From NCBI RefSeq assembly GCF_027853245.1, contig NZ_JAPTZM010000002.1: a DNA stretch of 64,000 nt. The stretch is one strand, 5' to 3'. This document shows, in pieces, positions 25,910 to 35,027 of the stretch (positions within the stretch are counted from its first letter, which is position 1; each line of letters starts with the position of its first letter). A program made the translations under genes and the position numbers. The notes beneath the pieces were generated by a model. The model was not told the origin of the DNA, did not search any database, and worked only from the letters and a program-made list of their open reading frames with translations. The DNA comes from Atlantibacter subterraneus (GTDB taxonomy: Bacteria > Pseudomonadota > Gammaproteobacteria > Enterobacterales > Enterobacteriaceae).

Positions 25910-28900
25910 ATGTTGTACGATAAATCCCTTGAGAAGGATAACTGTGGTTTCGGCCTGATCGCCCACATAGAAGGCGAACCTAGCCACAAGGTAGTGCGTA
26001 CCGCTATTCACGCACTGGCCCGCATGCAGCACCGTGGCGCGATCCTCGCAGACGGGAAAACCGGCGACGGATGCGGCCTGCTGTTACAAAAACCTGACCG
26101 TTTCTTTCGCCTGGTGGCGGAAGAGCGCGGCTGGCGCTTAGCTAAAAACTATGCCGTTGGGATGCTGTTTTTAAATCAGGACCCGGAGCTGGCGGCGCAG
26201 AGCCGTCGCATCGTTGAAGAAGAGTTGCAACGTGAAACCCTGTCGATCGTGGGCTGGCGCGAAGTGCCGACCAACGACGGCGTACTCGGTGAAATCGCCC
26301 TCTCCTCCCTGCCGCGAATTGAGCAAATTTTTGTTAACGCCCCTGCGGGCTGGCGTCCGCGTGATATGGAGCGCCGGCTGTTTATCGCCCGCCGCCGTAT
26401 CGAAAAGCGCAATCAGCAAGACAAAGACTTTTACGTCTGTAGTCTGTCGAACCTGGTAAACATCTATAAAGGTCTGTGTATGCCGGCGGATCTGCCGCGC
26501 TTTTACCTGGACCTGGCGGACCTGCGTCTGGAATCGGCCATCTGCCTGTTCCACCAGCGCTTCTCTACCAACACCGTGCCGCGCTGGCCGCTGGCTCAGC
26601 CGTTCCGCTACCTGGCGCACAACGGCGAAATCAACACCATTACCGGCAACCGCCAGTGGGCGCGCGCCCGTACCTATAAATTCCAGACCCCGCTGATCCC
26701 GGATCTGCACGACGCCGCGCCGTTCGTTAACGAAACCGGCTCCGACTCCAGCTCGATGGACAACATGCTCGAACTGCTGCTGGCAGGTGGGATGGACATC
26801 GTGCGCGCCATGCGCCTGCTGGTGCCGCCAGCCTGGCAGAACAACCCGAACATGGACCCGGATCTGCGCGCGTTCTTCGACTTTAACTCCATGCACATGG
26901 AGCCGTGGGACGGCCCGGCGGGCATCGTTATGTCTGACGGTCGCTTCGCCGCCTGTAACCTGGACCGTAACGGCCTGCGCCCGGCGCGCTACGTCATCAC
27001 CAAAGACAAGCTGATCACCTGTGCCTCTGAAGTGGGCATCTGGGATTACCAGCCTGACGAAGTGGTGGAAAAAGGCCGCGTTGGGCCGGGCGAGCTGATG
27101 GTGATCGACACCCGCATTGGCCGCATTCTGCACTCGGCGGAAACCGACCACGATCTGAAAATCCGCCATCCGTATAAAGAGTGGATGGAGAAAAACGTGC
27201 GCCGTCTGGTGCCGTTTGAAGATCTTCCTGACGATCAGGTCGGCCAGCGTGAGATGGACGACGATACCCTCACCAGCTACCAGAAGCAGTTTAACTACAG
27301 CTTCGAAGAGCTGGACTCGGTGATCCGCGTGCTGGGCGAAAACGGCCAGGAAGCGGTTGGCTCAATGGGTGACGATACCCCGTTCGCCGTGCTCTCCAGC
27401 CAGCCACGCATTATCTATGATTACTTCCGCCAGCAGTTCGCGCAGGTCACCAACCCGCCGATCGACCCACTGCGTGAAGCGCACGTGATGTCGCTGGCGA
27501 CCAGCATTGGCCGCGAGATGAACGTGTTTTGCGAGGCCGAAGGCCAGGCGCACCGTTTAAGCTTTAAATCGCCGATCCTGCTGTGGTCTGATTTTAATCA
27601 GCTCACCACCATGACCGAAGAGCACTATCGCGCCGATGTGCTGGACATTACTTTCGACGTCACCGAAACCTCGCTGGAAGAGACGGTGAAAGCGCTGTGC
27701 GATAAAGCCGAACAGATGGTGCGTAACGGCACGGTGCTGCTGGTGCTGTCTGACCGCAACATCGCCAAAAACCGTCTGCCGGTTCCGGCACCGATGGCGG
27801 TGGGCGCGATCCAGACTCGCCTGGTGGATAAGAGCCTGCGCTGCGACGCCAACATCATTGTTGAAACCGCCAGCGCCCGCGATCCGCACCACTTCGCCGT
27901 CCTGCTCGGCTTTGGCGCAACCGCAATTTACCCGTATCTGGCCTATGAATCCCTGGCGAAACTGGTAGACACCCACGCCATTGAGAAAAGCTACCGCGCG
28001 GTGATGCAGAACTACCGCAACGGCATCAACAAAGGCCTGTACAAGATCATGTCCAAAATGGGCATCTCGACTATCGCCTCTTACCGCTGCTCGAAGCTGT
28101 TTGAAGCCGTGGGCCTGCATGACGAGGTCTCCAGCCTGTGCTTCCAGGGCGTGGTCAGCCGTATCGGCGGTGCCGGTTTTGCCGACTTCCAACAGGATTT
28201 GCTGAACCTGTCGAAGCGCAGCTGGCTGGCCCGCAAACCACTGGAACAGGGCGGCCTGCTCAAATACGTGCACGGCGGCGAATACCACGCCTACAACCCG
28301 GACGTGGTGCGCACCCTGCAACAAGCGGTGCAGAGCGGCGAGTACAGCGATTATCAGGAATACGCCAGGCTGGTTAACGAACGTCCGGCGGCTACCCTGC
28401 GCGATTTGCTGGCGCTTAACCCGCAGGGCGATGCGGTCAGCATCAATGATGTTGAACCAGCGACCGAACTGTTTAAACGCTTTGATACCGCGGCGATGTC
28501 TATCGGCGCGCTAAGCCCGGAAGCCCACGAAGCGCTGGCGGAAGCTATGAACAGCATCGGCGGCAACTCCAACTCCGGCGAAGGCGGCGAAGATCCGGCG
28601 CGCTATGGCACCAATAAAGTGTCGCGCATCAAACAGGTTGCCTCGGGCCGCTTTGGCGTGACCCCGTCCTACCTTGTCAACGCTGACGTAATCCAGATTA
28701 AAGTGGCGCAGGGCGCGAAACCGGGTGAAGGCGGCCAGCTGCCGGGCGATAAAGTTACCCCGTACATCGCCAAATTGCGTTATTCGGTGCCGGGCGTAAC
28801 GCTGATCTCCCCGCCGCCGCATCACGATATCTACTCAATTGAAGATTTGGCGCAGCTGATTTTTGACCTCAAGCAGGTCAATCCGAAAGCGCTGATCTCC

Positions 28901-30370
28901 GTGAAGCTGGTTTCTGAGCCGGGCGTGGGCACCATCGCCACCGGCGTGGCGAAAGCCTATGCAGACCTGATCACCATCGCCGGTTACGACGGTGGCACCG
29001 GCGCAAGCCCGCTTTCCTCGGTGAAATATGCGGGATGCCCGTGGGAACTGGGCCTGGTGGAAACCCAGCAGGCGCTGGTGGCTAACGGCCTGCGTCATAA
29101 AATCCGCCTACAGGTGGATGGCGGCCTGAAAACCGGCCTCGACATCATCAAAGCGGCGATTCTGGGCGCGGAAAGTTTCGGCTTCGGCACCGGTCCGATG
29201 GTGGCGCTGGGCTGTAAATACCTGCGTATTTGTCACCTGAACAACTGCGCCACCGGCGTGGCGACTCAGGATGACAAACTGCGTAAGAACCACTATCACG
29301 GCCTGCCGTTCAAAGTGACCAACTACTTTGAATTTATCGCCCGTGAAACCCGCGAGCTGATGGCGCAGCTGGGCGTGAAGCGCCTGGTGGACCTGATTGG
29401 CCGCACCGACCTGCTGAAAGAGCTGGACGGTTACACGGCGAAGCAGCAGAAGCTGGATCTGTCCCGCCTGCTGGCAACCGCCGAGCCGCACCCGGGCAAA
29501 GCGCTGTACTGCACCGAAACCAACCCGCCGTTCGATAACGGCGTGCTGAACGCGCAGCTGCTGAACCAGGCGAAAGAGTACGTTGACCAGAAACAGAGCA
29601 AGACCTTCTGGTTTGATATTCGCAACACCGACCGTTCCGTGGGCGCGCTGCTGTCGGGCTATATCGCCCAGACGCACGGCGACCAGGGCCTGGCTTCCGA
29701 CCCGATCAAGGCGCATTTCAACGGCACCGCGGGCCAGAGCTTCGGCGTCTGGAACGCGGGCGGCGTGGAGCTGTATCTGACCGGCGACGCCAACGACTAT
29801 GTGGGCAAAGGCATGGCGGGCGGTTTACTGGCGATTCGTCCGCCGGTGGGCTCCGCGTTCCGCAGCCACGAAGCCAGCATCATCGGTAACACCTGCCTGT
29901 ACGGCGCGACCGGCGGTCGTCTGTATGCGGCGGGCCGCGCGGGCGAGCGTTTCGGGGTGCGTAACTCCGGGGCCATCACCGTAGTAGAAGGCATCGGCGA
30001 TAACGGTTGTGAATACATGACCGGCGGTATCGTCTGTATTCTGGGTAAAACCGGGGTTAACTTCGGCGCGGGCATGACCGGCGGTTTCGCCTACGTGCTG
30101 GATGAAGACGGTGAATTCCGTAAGCGCGTGAACCCGGAGCTGGTGGAAGTGCTGAACGTGGATGAGCTTGCTATCCATGAAGAGCACTTACGCGGTCTGA
30201 TCACGGAGCACGTGCAGTTGACCGGCTCCCAGCGCGGCGAAGAGATCCTGGCTAACTGGCCAGCGTTCTCGGCGAAATTCGCGCTGGTTAAACCGAAGTC
30301 CAGTGATGTCAAAGCATTGTTGGGTCACCGTAGTCGCAGCGCCGCTGAATTGCGGGTGCAGGCGCAGTAA
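25910..30370 (+). CDS. gltB: Glutamate synthase (NADPH) large chain
   Basis: GOGAT alpha subunit: makes glutamate from glutamine and 2-oxoglutarate. I chose ATG 25910 because a GGGGAGG site precedes it and the product is 1486 residues, as in E. coli. An 11-residue propeptide (MLYDKSLEKDN) is removed to expose the N-terminal nucleophile C12 of the class II amidotransferase domain. The central domain and the FMN domain (about 800-1200) follow. The 3Fe-4S ligands are C1102, C1108 and C1113 in CKYLRICHLNNC. The C-terminal beta-helix is glycine-rich. gltD follows after 50 bases. Confidence 0.98.
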   Translation: MLYDKSLEKDNCGFGLIAHIEGEPSHKVVRTAIHALARMQHRGAILADGKTGDGCGLLLQKPDRFFRLVAEERGWRLAKNYAVGMLFLNQDPELAAQSRRIVEEELQRETLSIVGWREVPTNDGVLGEIALSSLPRIEQIFVNAPAGWRPRDMERRLFIARRRIEKRNQQDKDFYVCSLSNLVNIYKGLCMPADLPRFYLDLADLRLESAICLFHQRFSTNTVPRWPLAQPFRYLAHNGEINTITGNRQWARARTYKFQTPLIPDLHDAAPFVNETGSDSSSMDNMLELLLAGGMDIVRAMRLLVPPAWQNNPNMDPDLRAFFDFNSMHMEPWDGPAGIVMSDGRFAACNLDRNGLRPARYVITKDKLITCASEVGIWDYQPDEVVEKGRVGPGELMVIDTRIGRILHSAETDHDLKIRHPYKEWMEKNVRRLVPFEDLPDDQVGQREMDDDTLTSYQKQFNYSFEELDSVIRVLGENGQEAVGSMGDDTPFAVLSSQPRIIYDYFRQQFAQVTNPPIDPLREAHVMSLATSIGREMNVFCEAEGQAHRLSFKSPILLWSDFNQLTTMTEEHYRADVLDITFDVTETSLEETVKALCDKAEQMVRNGTVLLVLSDRNIAKNRLPVPAPMAVGAIQTRLVDKSLRCDANIIVETASARDPHHFAVLLGFGATAIYPYLAYESLAKLVDTHAIEKSYRAVMQNYRNGINKGLYKIMSKMGISTIASYRCSKLFEAVGLHDEVSSLCFQGVVSRIGGAGFADFQQDLLNLSKRSWLARKPLEQGGLLKYVHGGEYHAYNPDVVRTLQQAVQSGEYSDYQEYARLVNERPAATLRDLLALNPQGDAVSINDVEPATELFKRFDTAAMSIGALSPEAHEALAEAMNSIGGNSNSGEGGEDPARYGTNKVSRIKQVASGRFGVTPSYLVNADVIQIKVAQGAKPGEGGQLPGDKVTPYIAKLRYSVPGVTLISPPPHHDIYSIEDLAQLIFDLKQVNPKALISVKLVSEPGVGTIATGVAKAYADLITIAGYDGGTGASPLSSVKYAGCPWELGLVETQQALVANGLRHKIRLQVDGGLKTGLDIIKAAILGAESFGFGTGPMVALGCKYLRICHLNNCATGVATQDDKLRKNHYHGLPFKVTNYFEFIARETRELMAQLGVKRLVDLIGRTDLLKELDGYTAKQQKLDLSRLLATAEPHPGKALYCTETNPPFDNGVLNAQLLNQAKEYVDQKQSKTFWFDIRNTDRSVGALLSGYIAQTHGDQGLASDPIKAHFNGTAGQSFGVWNAGGVELYLTGDANDYVGKGMAGGLLAIRPPVGSAFRSHEASIIGNTCLYGATGGRLYAAGRAGERFGVRNSGAITVVEGIGDNGCEYMTGGIVCILGKTGVNFGAGMTGGFAYVLDEDGEFRKRVNPELVEVLNVDELAIHEEHLRGLITEHVQLTGSQRGEEILANWPAFSAKFALVKPKSSDVKALLGHRSRSAAELRVQAQ

Positions 30371-30420
30371 AAATCTCGGCTGGCGCACCGCGTTGCGCTG
30401 GCCGGATTTAAGAGGTCATG

Positions 30421-31839
30421 ATGAGCCAAAACGTATATCAATTTATCGACTTACAGCGCGTTGATCCGCCGAAGAAGCCACTCAAAATCCGTAAAATTGA
30501 GTTTGTTGAGATCTACGAGCCGTTTTCAGAAAGCCAGGCCAAAGCCCAGGCGGACCGCTGTCTTTCCTGCGGCAACCCGTACTGCGAGTGGAAATGCCCG
30601 GTTCATAACTACATTCCGAACTGGCTGAAGCTGGCCAACGAAGGCCGTATTTTCGAAGCGGCGGAACTGTCGCACCAGACCAACACCCTGCCGGAAGTCT
30701 GTGGCCGCGTGTGCCCGCAGGATCGCCTGTGTGAAGGCTCCTGCACCCTGAACGACGAATTCGGCGCGGTCACCATCGGCAACATCGAGCGCTATATCAA
30801 CGATAAGGCGTTTGAGATGGGCTGGCGTCCGGATATGACCGGCGTGAAGCAAACCGGCAAACGCGTGGCGATTATTGGCGCGGGCCCGGCGGGCCTCGCC
30901 TGTGCCGACGTGCTGACCCGTAACGGTGTCAAAGCGGTGGTGTATGACCGTCATCCGGAAATCGGCGGTCTGCTGACCTTTGGTATCCCGGCGTTCAAAC
31001 TGGAAAAAGAAGTGATGACCCGCCGTCGTGACATCTTCACCGGCATGGGCATTGAGTTCCAGCTCAACACCGAGGTGGGCCGCGATGTGCAGTTGGAAGC
31101 GCTGCTTGCCGAGTACGACGCGGTGTTCCTGGGTGTCGGCACCTATCAGTCGATGCGCGGCGGCATTGAAAATGAAGATGCGCCGGGCGTATTCGACGCG
31201 CTGCCGTTCCTGATCGCCAACACCCGCAACACCATGGGCTTTGGCGAAGATGCGACATCGCCGTATATCAGCATGGAAGGCAAACGCGTGGTGGTGCTGG
31301 GCGGCGGCGATACCGCGATGGACTGCGTGCGTACTTCCGTGCGCCAGGGCGCGACCCACGTGACCTGCGCCTACCGTCGTGACGAAGAGAACATGCCTGG
31401 CTCGCGCCGGGAAGTGAAAAACGCCCGTGAAGAAGGGGTGGAGTTCAAATTCAACGTGCAGCCGCTGGGCGTGGAAATCAACGCCAACGGTAAAGTCTCC
31501 GGCGTGAAAATGGTGCGCACCGAGATGGGCGCGCCAGACGCCAATGGGCGTCGTCGCGCCGAAATCGTCGCCGGCTCCGAGCACGTTCTGCCTGCCGATG
31601 CGGTAGTGATGGCGTTTGGTTTCCGTCCGCACAGCATGGAATGGCTGGCGCAGCACAGCGTGGAGCTGGACTCTCAGGGCCGCATCATCGCCCCGGAGCG
31701 CAGCGATAACCCGTTCCAGACCAGCAACCCGAAAATCTTTGCCGGCGGCGATATCGTGCGCGGCTCCGATTTGGTGGTAACGGCAATTGCCGAGGGGCGT
31801 AAAGCCGCCGACGGCATTATGAATTACCTGGAAGTGTAA
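30421..31839 (+). CDS. gltD: Glutamate synthase (NADPH) small chain
   Basis: GOGAT beta subunit: oxidises NADPH at FAD and passes electrons through Fe-S clusters to GltB. It is 472 residues from MSQNVYQF (an ATG directly before it is also open). The N-terminal 4Fe-4S cysteines are C47, C50, C55, C59 and C94, C98, C104, C108. The FAD site is GAGPAGLACAD and the NADPH site GGGDTAMDC. In E. coli gltD is followed by gltF; here a terminator and mpl follow at once. Confidence 0.98.
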   Translation: MSQNVYQFIDLQRVDPPKKPLKIRKIEFVEIYEPFSESQAKAQADRCLSCGNPYCEWKCPVHNYIPNWLKLANEGRIFEAAELSHQTNTLPEVCGRVCPQDRLCEGSCTLNDEFGAVTIGNIERYINDKAFEMGWRPDMTGVKQTGKRVAIIGAGPAGLACADVLTRNGVKAVVYDRHPEIGGLLTFGIPAFKLEKEVMTRRRDIFTGMGIEFQLNTEVGRDVQLEALLAEYDAVFLGVGTYQSMRGGIENEDAPGVFDALPFLIANTRNTMGFGEDATSPYISMEGKRVVVLGGGDTAMDCVRTSVRQGATHVTCAYRRDEENMPGSRREVKNAREEGVEFKFNVQPLGVEINANGKVSGVKMVRTEMGAPDANGRRRAEIVAGSEHVLPADAVVMAFGFRPHSMEWLAQHSVELDSQGRIIAPERSDNPFQTSNPKIFAGGDIVRGSDLVVTAIAEGRKAADGIMNYLEV

Positions 31840-31852
31840 TTCGGCCAGTAAA

Positions 31853-31886
31853 AAGCCCGTCAGTGTAGCGCTGACGGGCTTTTTTT
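31853..31886. terminator. Terminator after gltD (bidirectional with mpl)
   Basis: The 11-bp stem AAGCCCGTCAG/CTGACGGGCTT with a 7-base loop is followed by seven T on the plus strand and by TTTT on the minus strand. It separates convergent gltD and mpl and marks the junction of two chromosomal regions that are distant in E. coli. Confidence 0.85.
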
Positions 31887-31911
31887 ATGGCTTCGGTTTA
31901 GCTGTTGGACG

Positions 31912-33291
31912 TTAATCCTGCTGAGCCAGCTCCGCTTTCTTCGCCAGCGCATCCAGCAGTTTCTGATGGATGCCGCCGAATCCGCCGTTGCTCATCACCA
32001 GGATATGGTCGCCCGGCTGAGCGGTTTTCACGATCATCTCCACCAGCGTGTCGACATCGCCGCTCCAGTGCGCGGGCTGAATGCAGGCATCCGCCACTTC
32101 AAACACCTGCCACGGAATATGCGACGGCTGGAACAGAAACACTTCATCGGCGCGGCCCAGCGAGGGTGCCAGGTCGTCCTTACAGTGGCCCATCTTCATG
32201 GTGTTGGAACGCGGCTCCAGCACGGCAAGAATACGCGCCGTACCGCCGACTTTACCGCGCAGCGCCGCGAGGGTCGCCAGGATCGCCGTCGGGTGGTGGG
32301 CGAAATCGTCATACACCGTCACGCCGTTGGCTTCACCGCGCAGCTCAAGCCGGCGGCGGGCGTTCACGAAGCTGTTAAGCGCCTGAGCGGCATCGGCAGG
32401 CATCACGCCTACATGGCGCGCGGCGGCGATCGCCATCAGCCCGTTATTCATATTGTGCTCGCCCACCAGCTGCCAGTTCACTTCCGCCACGCGCTCACCG
32501 TCCAGCAGCACTTCCCAGTTGGACGCATCGGCGTTGAGTTTTTTCGCCTGCCACTGGCCCTGCTCGCCCACCAGTTCCTGCTCGCTCCAGCAGCCCATCG
32601 CCAGGGTTTGCTTGAGATTGGCATCGCCTTCCGGCCAGATGATCCTGCCCTGCCCCGGCACAATGCGCACCAGGTGGTGGAACTGCTTCTGGATTGCCCG
32701 CAGATCGTCAAAGATATCCGCATGGTCAAATTCAAGATTGTTCAACACCAGGGTGCGCGGGCAGTAATGCACAAACTTGGAACGCTTGTCGAAGAAGGCG
32801 CAGTCGTACTCATCCGCCTCAATCACAAAAAACGGGCTTTCGCCGAGCCGCGCGGAAACCTCGAAATTGCCCGGCACGCCGCCAATCACAAAGCCTGGCT
32901 TATAGCCGCAGGCTTCAAGGATCCAGGTTGCCATGCCTGCCGTGGTGGTTTTGCCATGCGTTCCCGCAATGGCGATCACCCAGCGGTCGCGCAGCACGAA
33001 ATCATGCAGCCACTGCGGGCCAGACATGAAAGGGATATTCTGCTCCAGCACCGCTTCCACGCACGGGTTGCCACGCGTCATGGCGTTGCCGATGATCACC
33101 AGATCCGGGCGCGGATCGAGTTGTTCAATGTCATAGCCCTGAATTAAATCAATACCTTGCTTTTCAAGAAGGGTACTCATCGGCGGGTAAACATTTGCAT
33201 CCGAGCCGGTGACCTCGTGGCCCAGGGCCCGCGCCAGCATCGCCAGCCCGCCCATAAAGGTGCCACACACACCCAGAATATGAATACGCAT
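31912..33291 (-). CDS. mpl: UDP-N-acetylmuramate:L-alanyl-gamma-D-glutamyl-meso-diaminopimelate ligase
   Basis: Peptidoglycan recycling enzyme: joins the recovered tripeptide to UDP-MurNAc in the cytoplasm. The 459-residue Mur-ligase fold has the ATP loop AGTHGKTTTAGMATW near residue 110, the conserved EADEYDCAFFDKRSKFVHY and the C-terminal domain motif YDDFAHHPTAI. It diverges from fbp, as in E. coli, but the pair is inverted relative to the gltBD block. Confidence 0.98.
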   Translation of the reverse strand: MRIHILGVCGTFMGGLAMLARALGHEVTGSDANVYPPMSTLLEKQGIDLIQGYDIEQLDPRPDLVIIGNAMTRGNPCVEAVLEQNIPFMSGPQWLHDFVLRDRWVIAIAGTHGKTTTAGMATWILEACGYKPGFVIGGVPGNFEVSARLGESPFFVIEADEYDCAFFDKRSKFVHYCPRTLVLNNLEFDHADIFDDLRAIQKQFHHLVRIVPGQGRIIWPEGDANLKQTLAMGCWSEQELVGEQGQWQAKKLNADASNWEVLLDGERVAEVNWQLVGEHNMNNGLMAIAAARHVGVMPADAAQALNSFVNARRRLELRGEANGVTVYDDFAHHPTAILATLAALRGKVGGTARILAVLEPRSNTMKMGHCKDDLAPSLGRADEVFLFQPSHIPWQVFEVADACIQPAHWSGDVDTLVEMIVKTAQPGDHILVMSNGGFGGIHQKLLDALAKKAELAQQD

Positions 33292-33465
33292 ACGTTACTG
33301 TCCTTTTTTCATCCGGCGCATATTCTACCCGCATGTGGGAGCCTGAAGAAACGCATTTAAGGCGATTCTGTTATTTGCTGTCTCGATTCACCTGTGCGCT
33401 AACCTTTATATCTTTGTTACGATTAAACGATCGCTTTACTCAAACCAGGATGCAGGGAAAGTGTT

Positions 33466-34464
33466 ATGAAAACGTTAGGTGAATTTATTGTCGAAAAGCA
33501 GCATGAGTTTTCTCATGCTACCGGCGAACTGACTGCGCTGCTGTCGGCAATAAAGCTGGGTGCCAAGATTATCCATCGCGATATCAACAAAGCCGGGCTG
33601 GTTGATATCTTAGGTGCCAGCGGCGCTGAAAACGTACAGGGCGAAGTGCAGCAGAAACTCGACCTGTTCGCGAACGAAAAACTGAAGGCCGCGCTGAAGG
33701 CCCGCGACATCGTCGCCGGGATCGCGTCGGAAGAAGAAGATGAGATTGTGGTGTTCGAGGGCTGTGAACACGCAAAATACGTGGTGCTGATGGACCCGCT
33801 GGACGGCTCGTCCAACATTGACGTTAACGTCTCCGTCGGGACGATTTTCTCTATTTACCGCCGCGTTACTCCGGTCGGCACGCCGGTAACCGAAGAAGAC
33901 TTCCTCCAGCCTGGCAGCAAACAGGTTGCTGCGGGTTACGTGGTGTACGGTTCTTCAACCATGCTGGTTTACACCACCGGTTGCGGCGTCCATGCGTTTA
34001 CCTACGACCCTTCCCTGGGCGTGTTCTGCCTGAGCCAGGAGCGCATGCGCTTCCCGAAAAAAGGCAACACCTACTCCATTAACGAAGGCAACTACATCAA
34101 ATTCCCGCAGGGCGTGAAGAAATACATTAAGTTCTGCCAGGAAGAAGATGCCAATACCCAACGTCCTTATACGTCGCGCTATATCGGTTCGCTGGTAGCG
34201 GATTTCCACCGCAACCTGCTGAAAGGCGGGATTTACCTGTATCCGAGCACCGCCAGCCACCCGGAAGGGAAGCTGCGTTTGCTGTATGAATGCAATCCGA
34301 TGGCGTTCCTGGCGGAACAGGCGGGCGGCAAGGCGAGCGACGGGAAAACCCGTATCCTGGATATCATCCCTGAGAGCCTGCACCAGCGTCGTCCGTTCTT
34401 TGTCGGCAACGACAGCATGGTGAACGACGTCGAGCGCTTTATTCGCGAATATCCTGACGCGTAA
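33466..34464 (+). CDS. fbp: Fructose-1,6-bisphosphatase class I
   Basis: Gluconeogenic enzyme hydrolysing fructose 1,6-bisphosphate; AMP-inhibited in enterobacteria. The 332 residues match E. coli Fbp. The metal-binding signature VVLMDPLDGSSNIDVNVSVGTIFSIYR and the substrate-binding C-terminal half (YPSTASHPEGKLRLLYECNPMAFLAEQAGG) are intact. The terminator after it doubles as the boundary of an inserted accessory block. Confidence 0.99.
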   Translation: MKTLGEFIVEKQHEFSHATGELTALLSAIKLGAKIIHRDINKAGLVDILGASGAENVQGEVQQKLDLFANEKLKAALKARDIVAGIASEEEDEIVVFEGCEHAKYVVLMDPLDGSSNIDVNVSVGTIFSIYRRVTPVGTPVTEEDFLQPGSKQVAAGYVVYGSSTMLVYTTGCGVHAFTYDPSLGVFCLSQERMRFPKKGNTYSINEGNYIKFPQGVKKYIKFCQEEDANTQRPYTSRYIGSLVADFHRNLLKGGIYLYPSTASHPEGKLRLLYECNPMAFLAEQAGGKASDGKTRILDIIPESLHQRRPFFVGNDSMVNDVERFIREYPDA

Positions 34465-34473
34465 AAACAACCA

Positions 34474-34501
34474 AGCCGGGTGATAATGCCCGGCTTTTTT
34501 A
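34474..34501 (+). terminator. Terminator of fbp
   Basis: The stem AGCCGGG/CCCGGCT has an 8-base loop and is followed by a T run. The stop codon of the convergent DUF943 gene (34499-34501) lies inside this T run. Confidence 0.85.
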
Positions 34502-35026
34502 TAGACCAAAGATGATCTTTCCATCTGTCAGATTGCCCTGAGCATTAAGTCTCCAGGTGTGCAAACTACCACCAAATGAAAATAATTCTTTGTCCTTCTC
34601 ATCTGTACTTACCTTCATATGTATATTCTTTTCTATACATTTTGCGGCATCTTCAATTTTAGAAAAGCAAATCAGATCACCATCGTCGGAAATGCTTAAG
34701 TCAATGAACCCATCGCCAATATCCCAAACGGTAATGCTATAAGAGGATGCTCTGGGGATTGAATAACCCTTTTTCAAATCCTCTTTATGTGCAAGATACC
34801 ACTTTACCTTGTCATTAACTGACAGCGGGAGATGATCAACCACAATGTGATAATTATCTCGCTCAGTAAAACCTTCATTACTATTTTTATAATAGCTTTC
34901 TTCATATTCAGGATAACGACTCACGGCGATAATTTTAACAGGCCGCAATTGCCATAGAAAATTTATGGGGGGATAAAGTACAAGACCAATAAAAGTTATA
35001 GTCTTAATTCTCTTATACCAACTCAT
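34499..35026 (-). CDS. DUF943 family membrane-anchored protein
   Basis: A 175-residue protein of unknown function starting MSWYKRIKTITFIGLVLYPP. It has one N-terminal transmembrane segment (about 7-28) and then a probably periplasmic domain. Typical DUF943 features are LRPVKIIAV just after the membrane segment, VDHLPLSVNDKVKWYLAHKEDLKKGYSIP, WDIGDGFID, and the cysteine-containing CFSKIEDAAKCIEKN. A strong GGGAGGG site precedes the start, which lies one base after the DUF3289 stop, so the two are translationally coupled. The DNA is markedly AT-rich compared with fbp, which suggests horizontal acquisition. A role as cognate partner or immunity protein for the upstream gene is a guess. Confidence 0.8.
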   Translation of the reverse strand: MSWYKRIKTITFIGLVLYPPINFLWQLRPVKIIAVSRYPEYEESYYKNSNEGFTERDNYHIVVDHLPLSVNDKVKWYLAHKEDLKKGYSIPRASSYSITVWDIGDGFIDLSISDDGDLICFSKIEDAAKCIEKNIHMKVSTDEKDKELFSFGGSLHTWRLNAQGNLTDGKIIFGL

Positions 35027-35027
35027 T

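Noticed and set aside
30526..31656. 376-codon open frame antisense to gltD
   Set aside because: It lies wholly inside gltD on the opposite strand, has no recognisable domain, and is expected from the GC-rich codon pattern of gltD.
31966..33147. 393-codon open frame antisense to mpl
   Set aside because: A complementary-strand shadow of a strongly conserved gene, with no ribosome-binding site or family resemblance.
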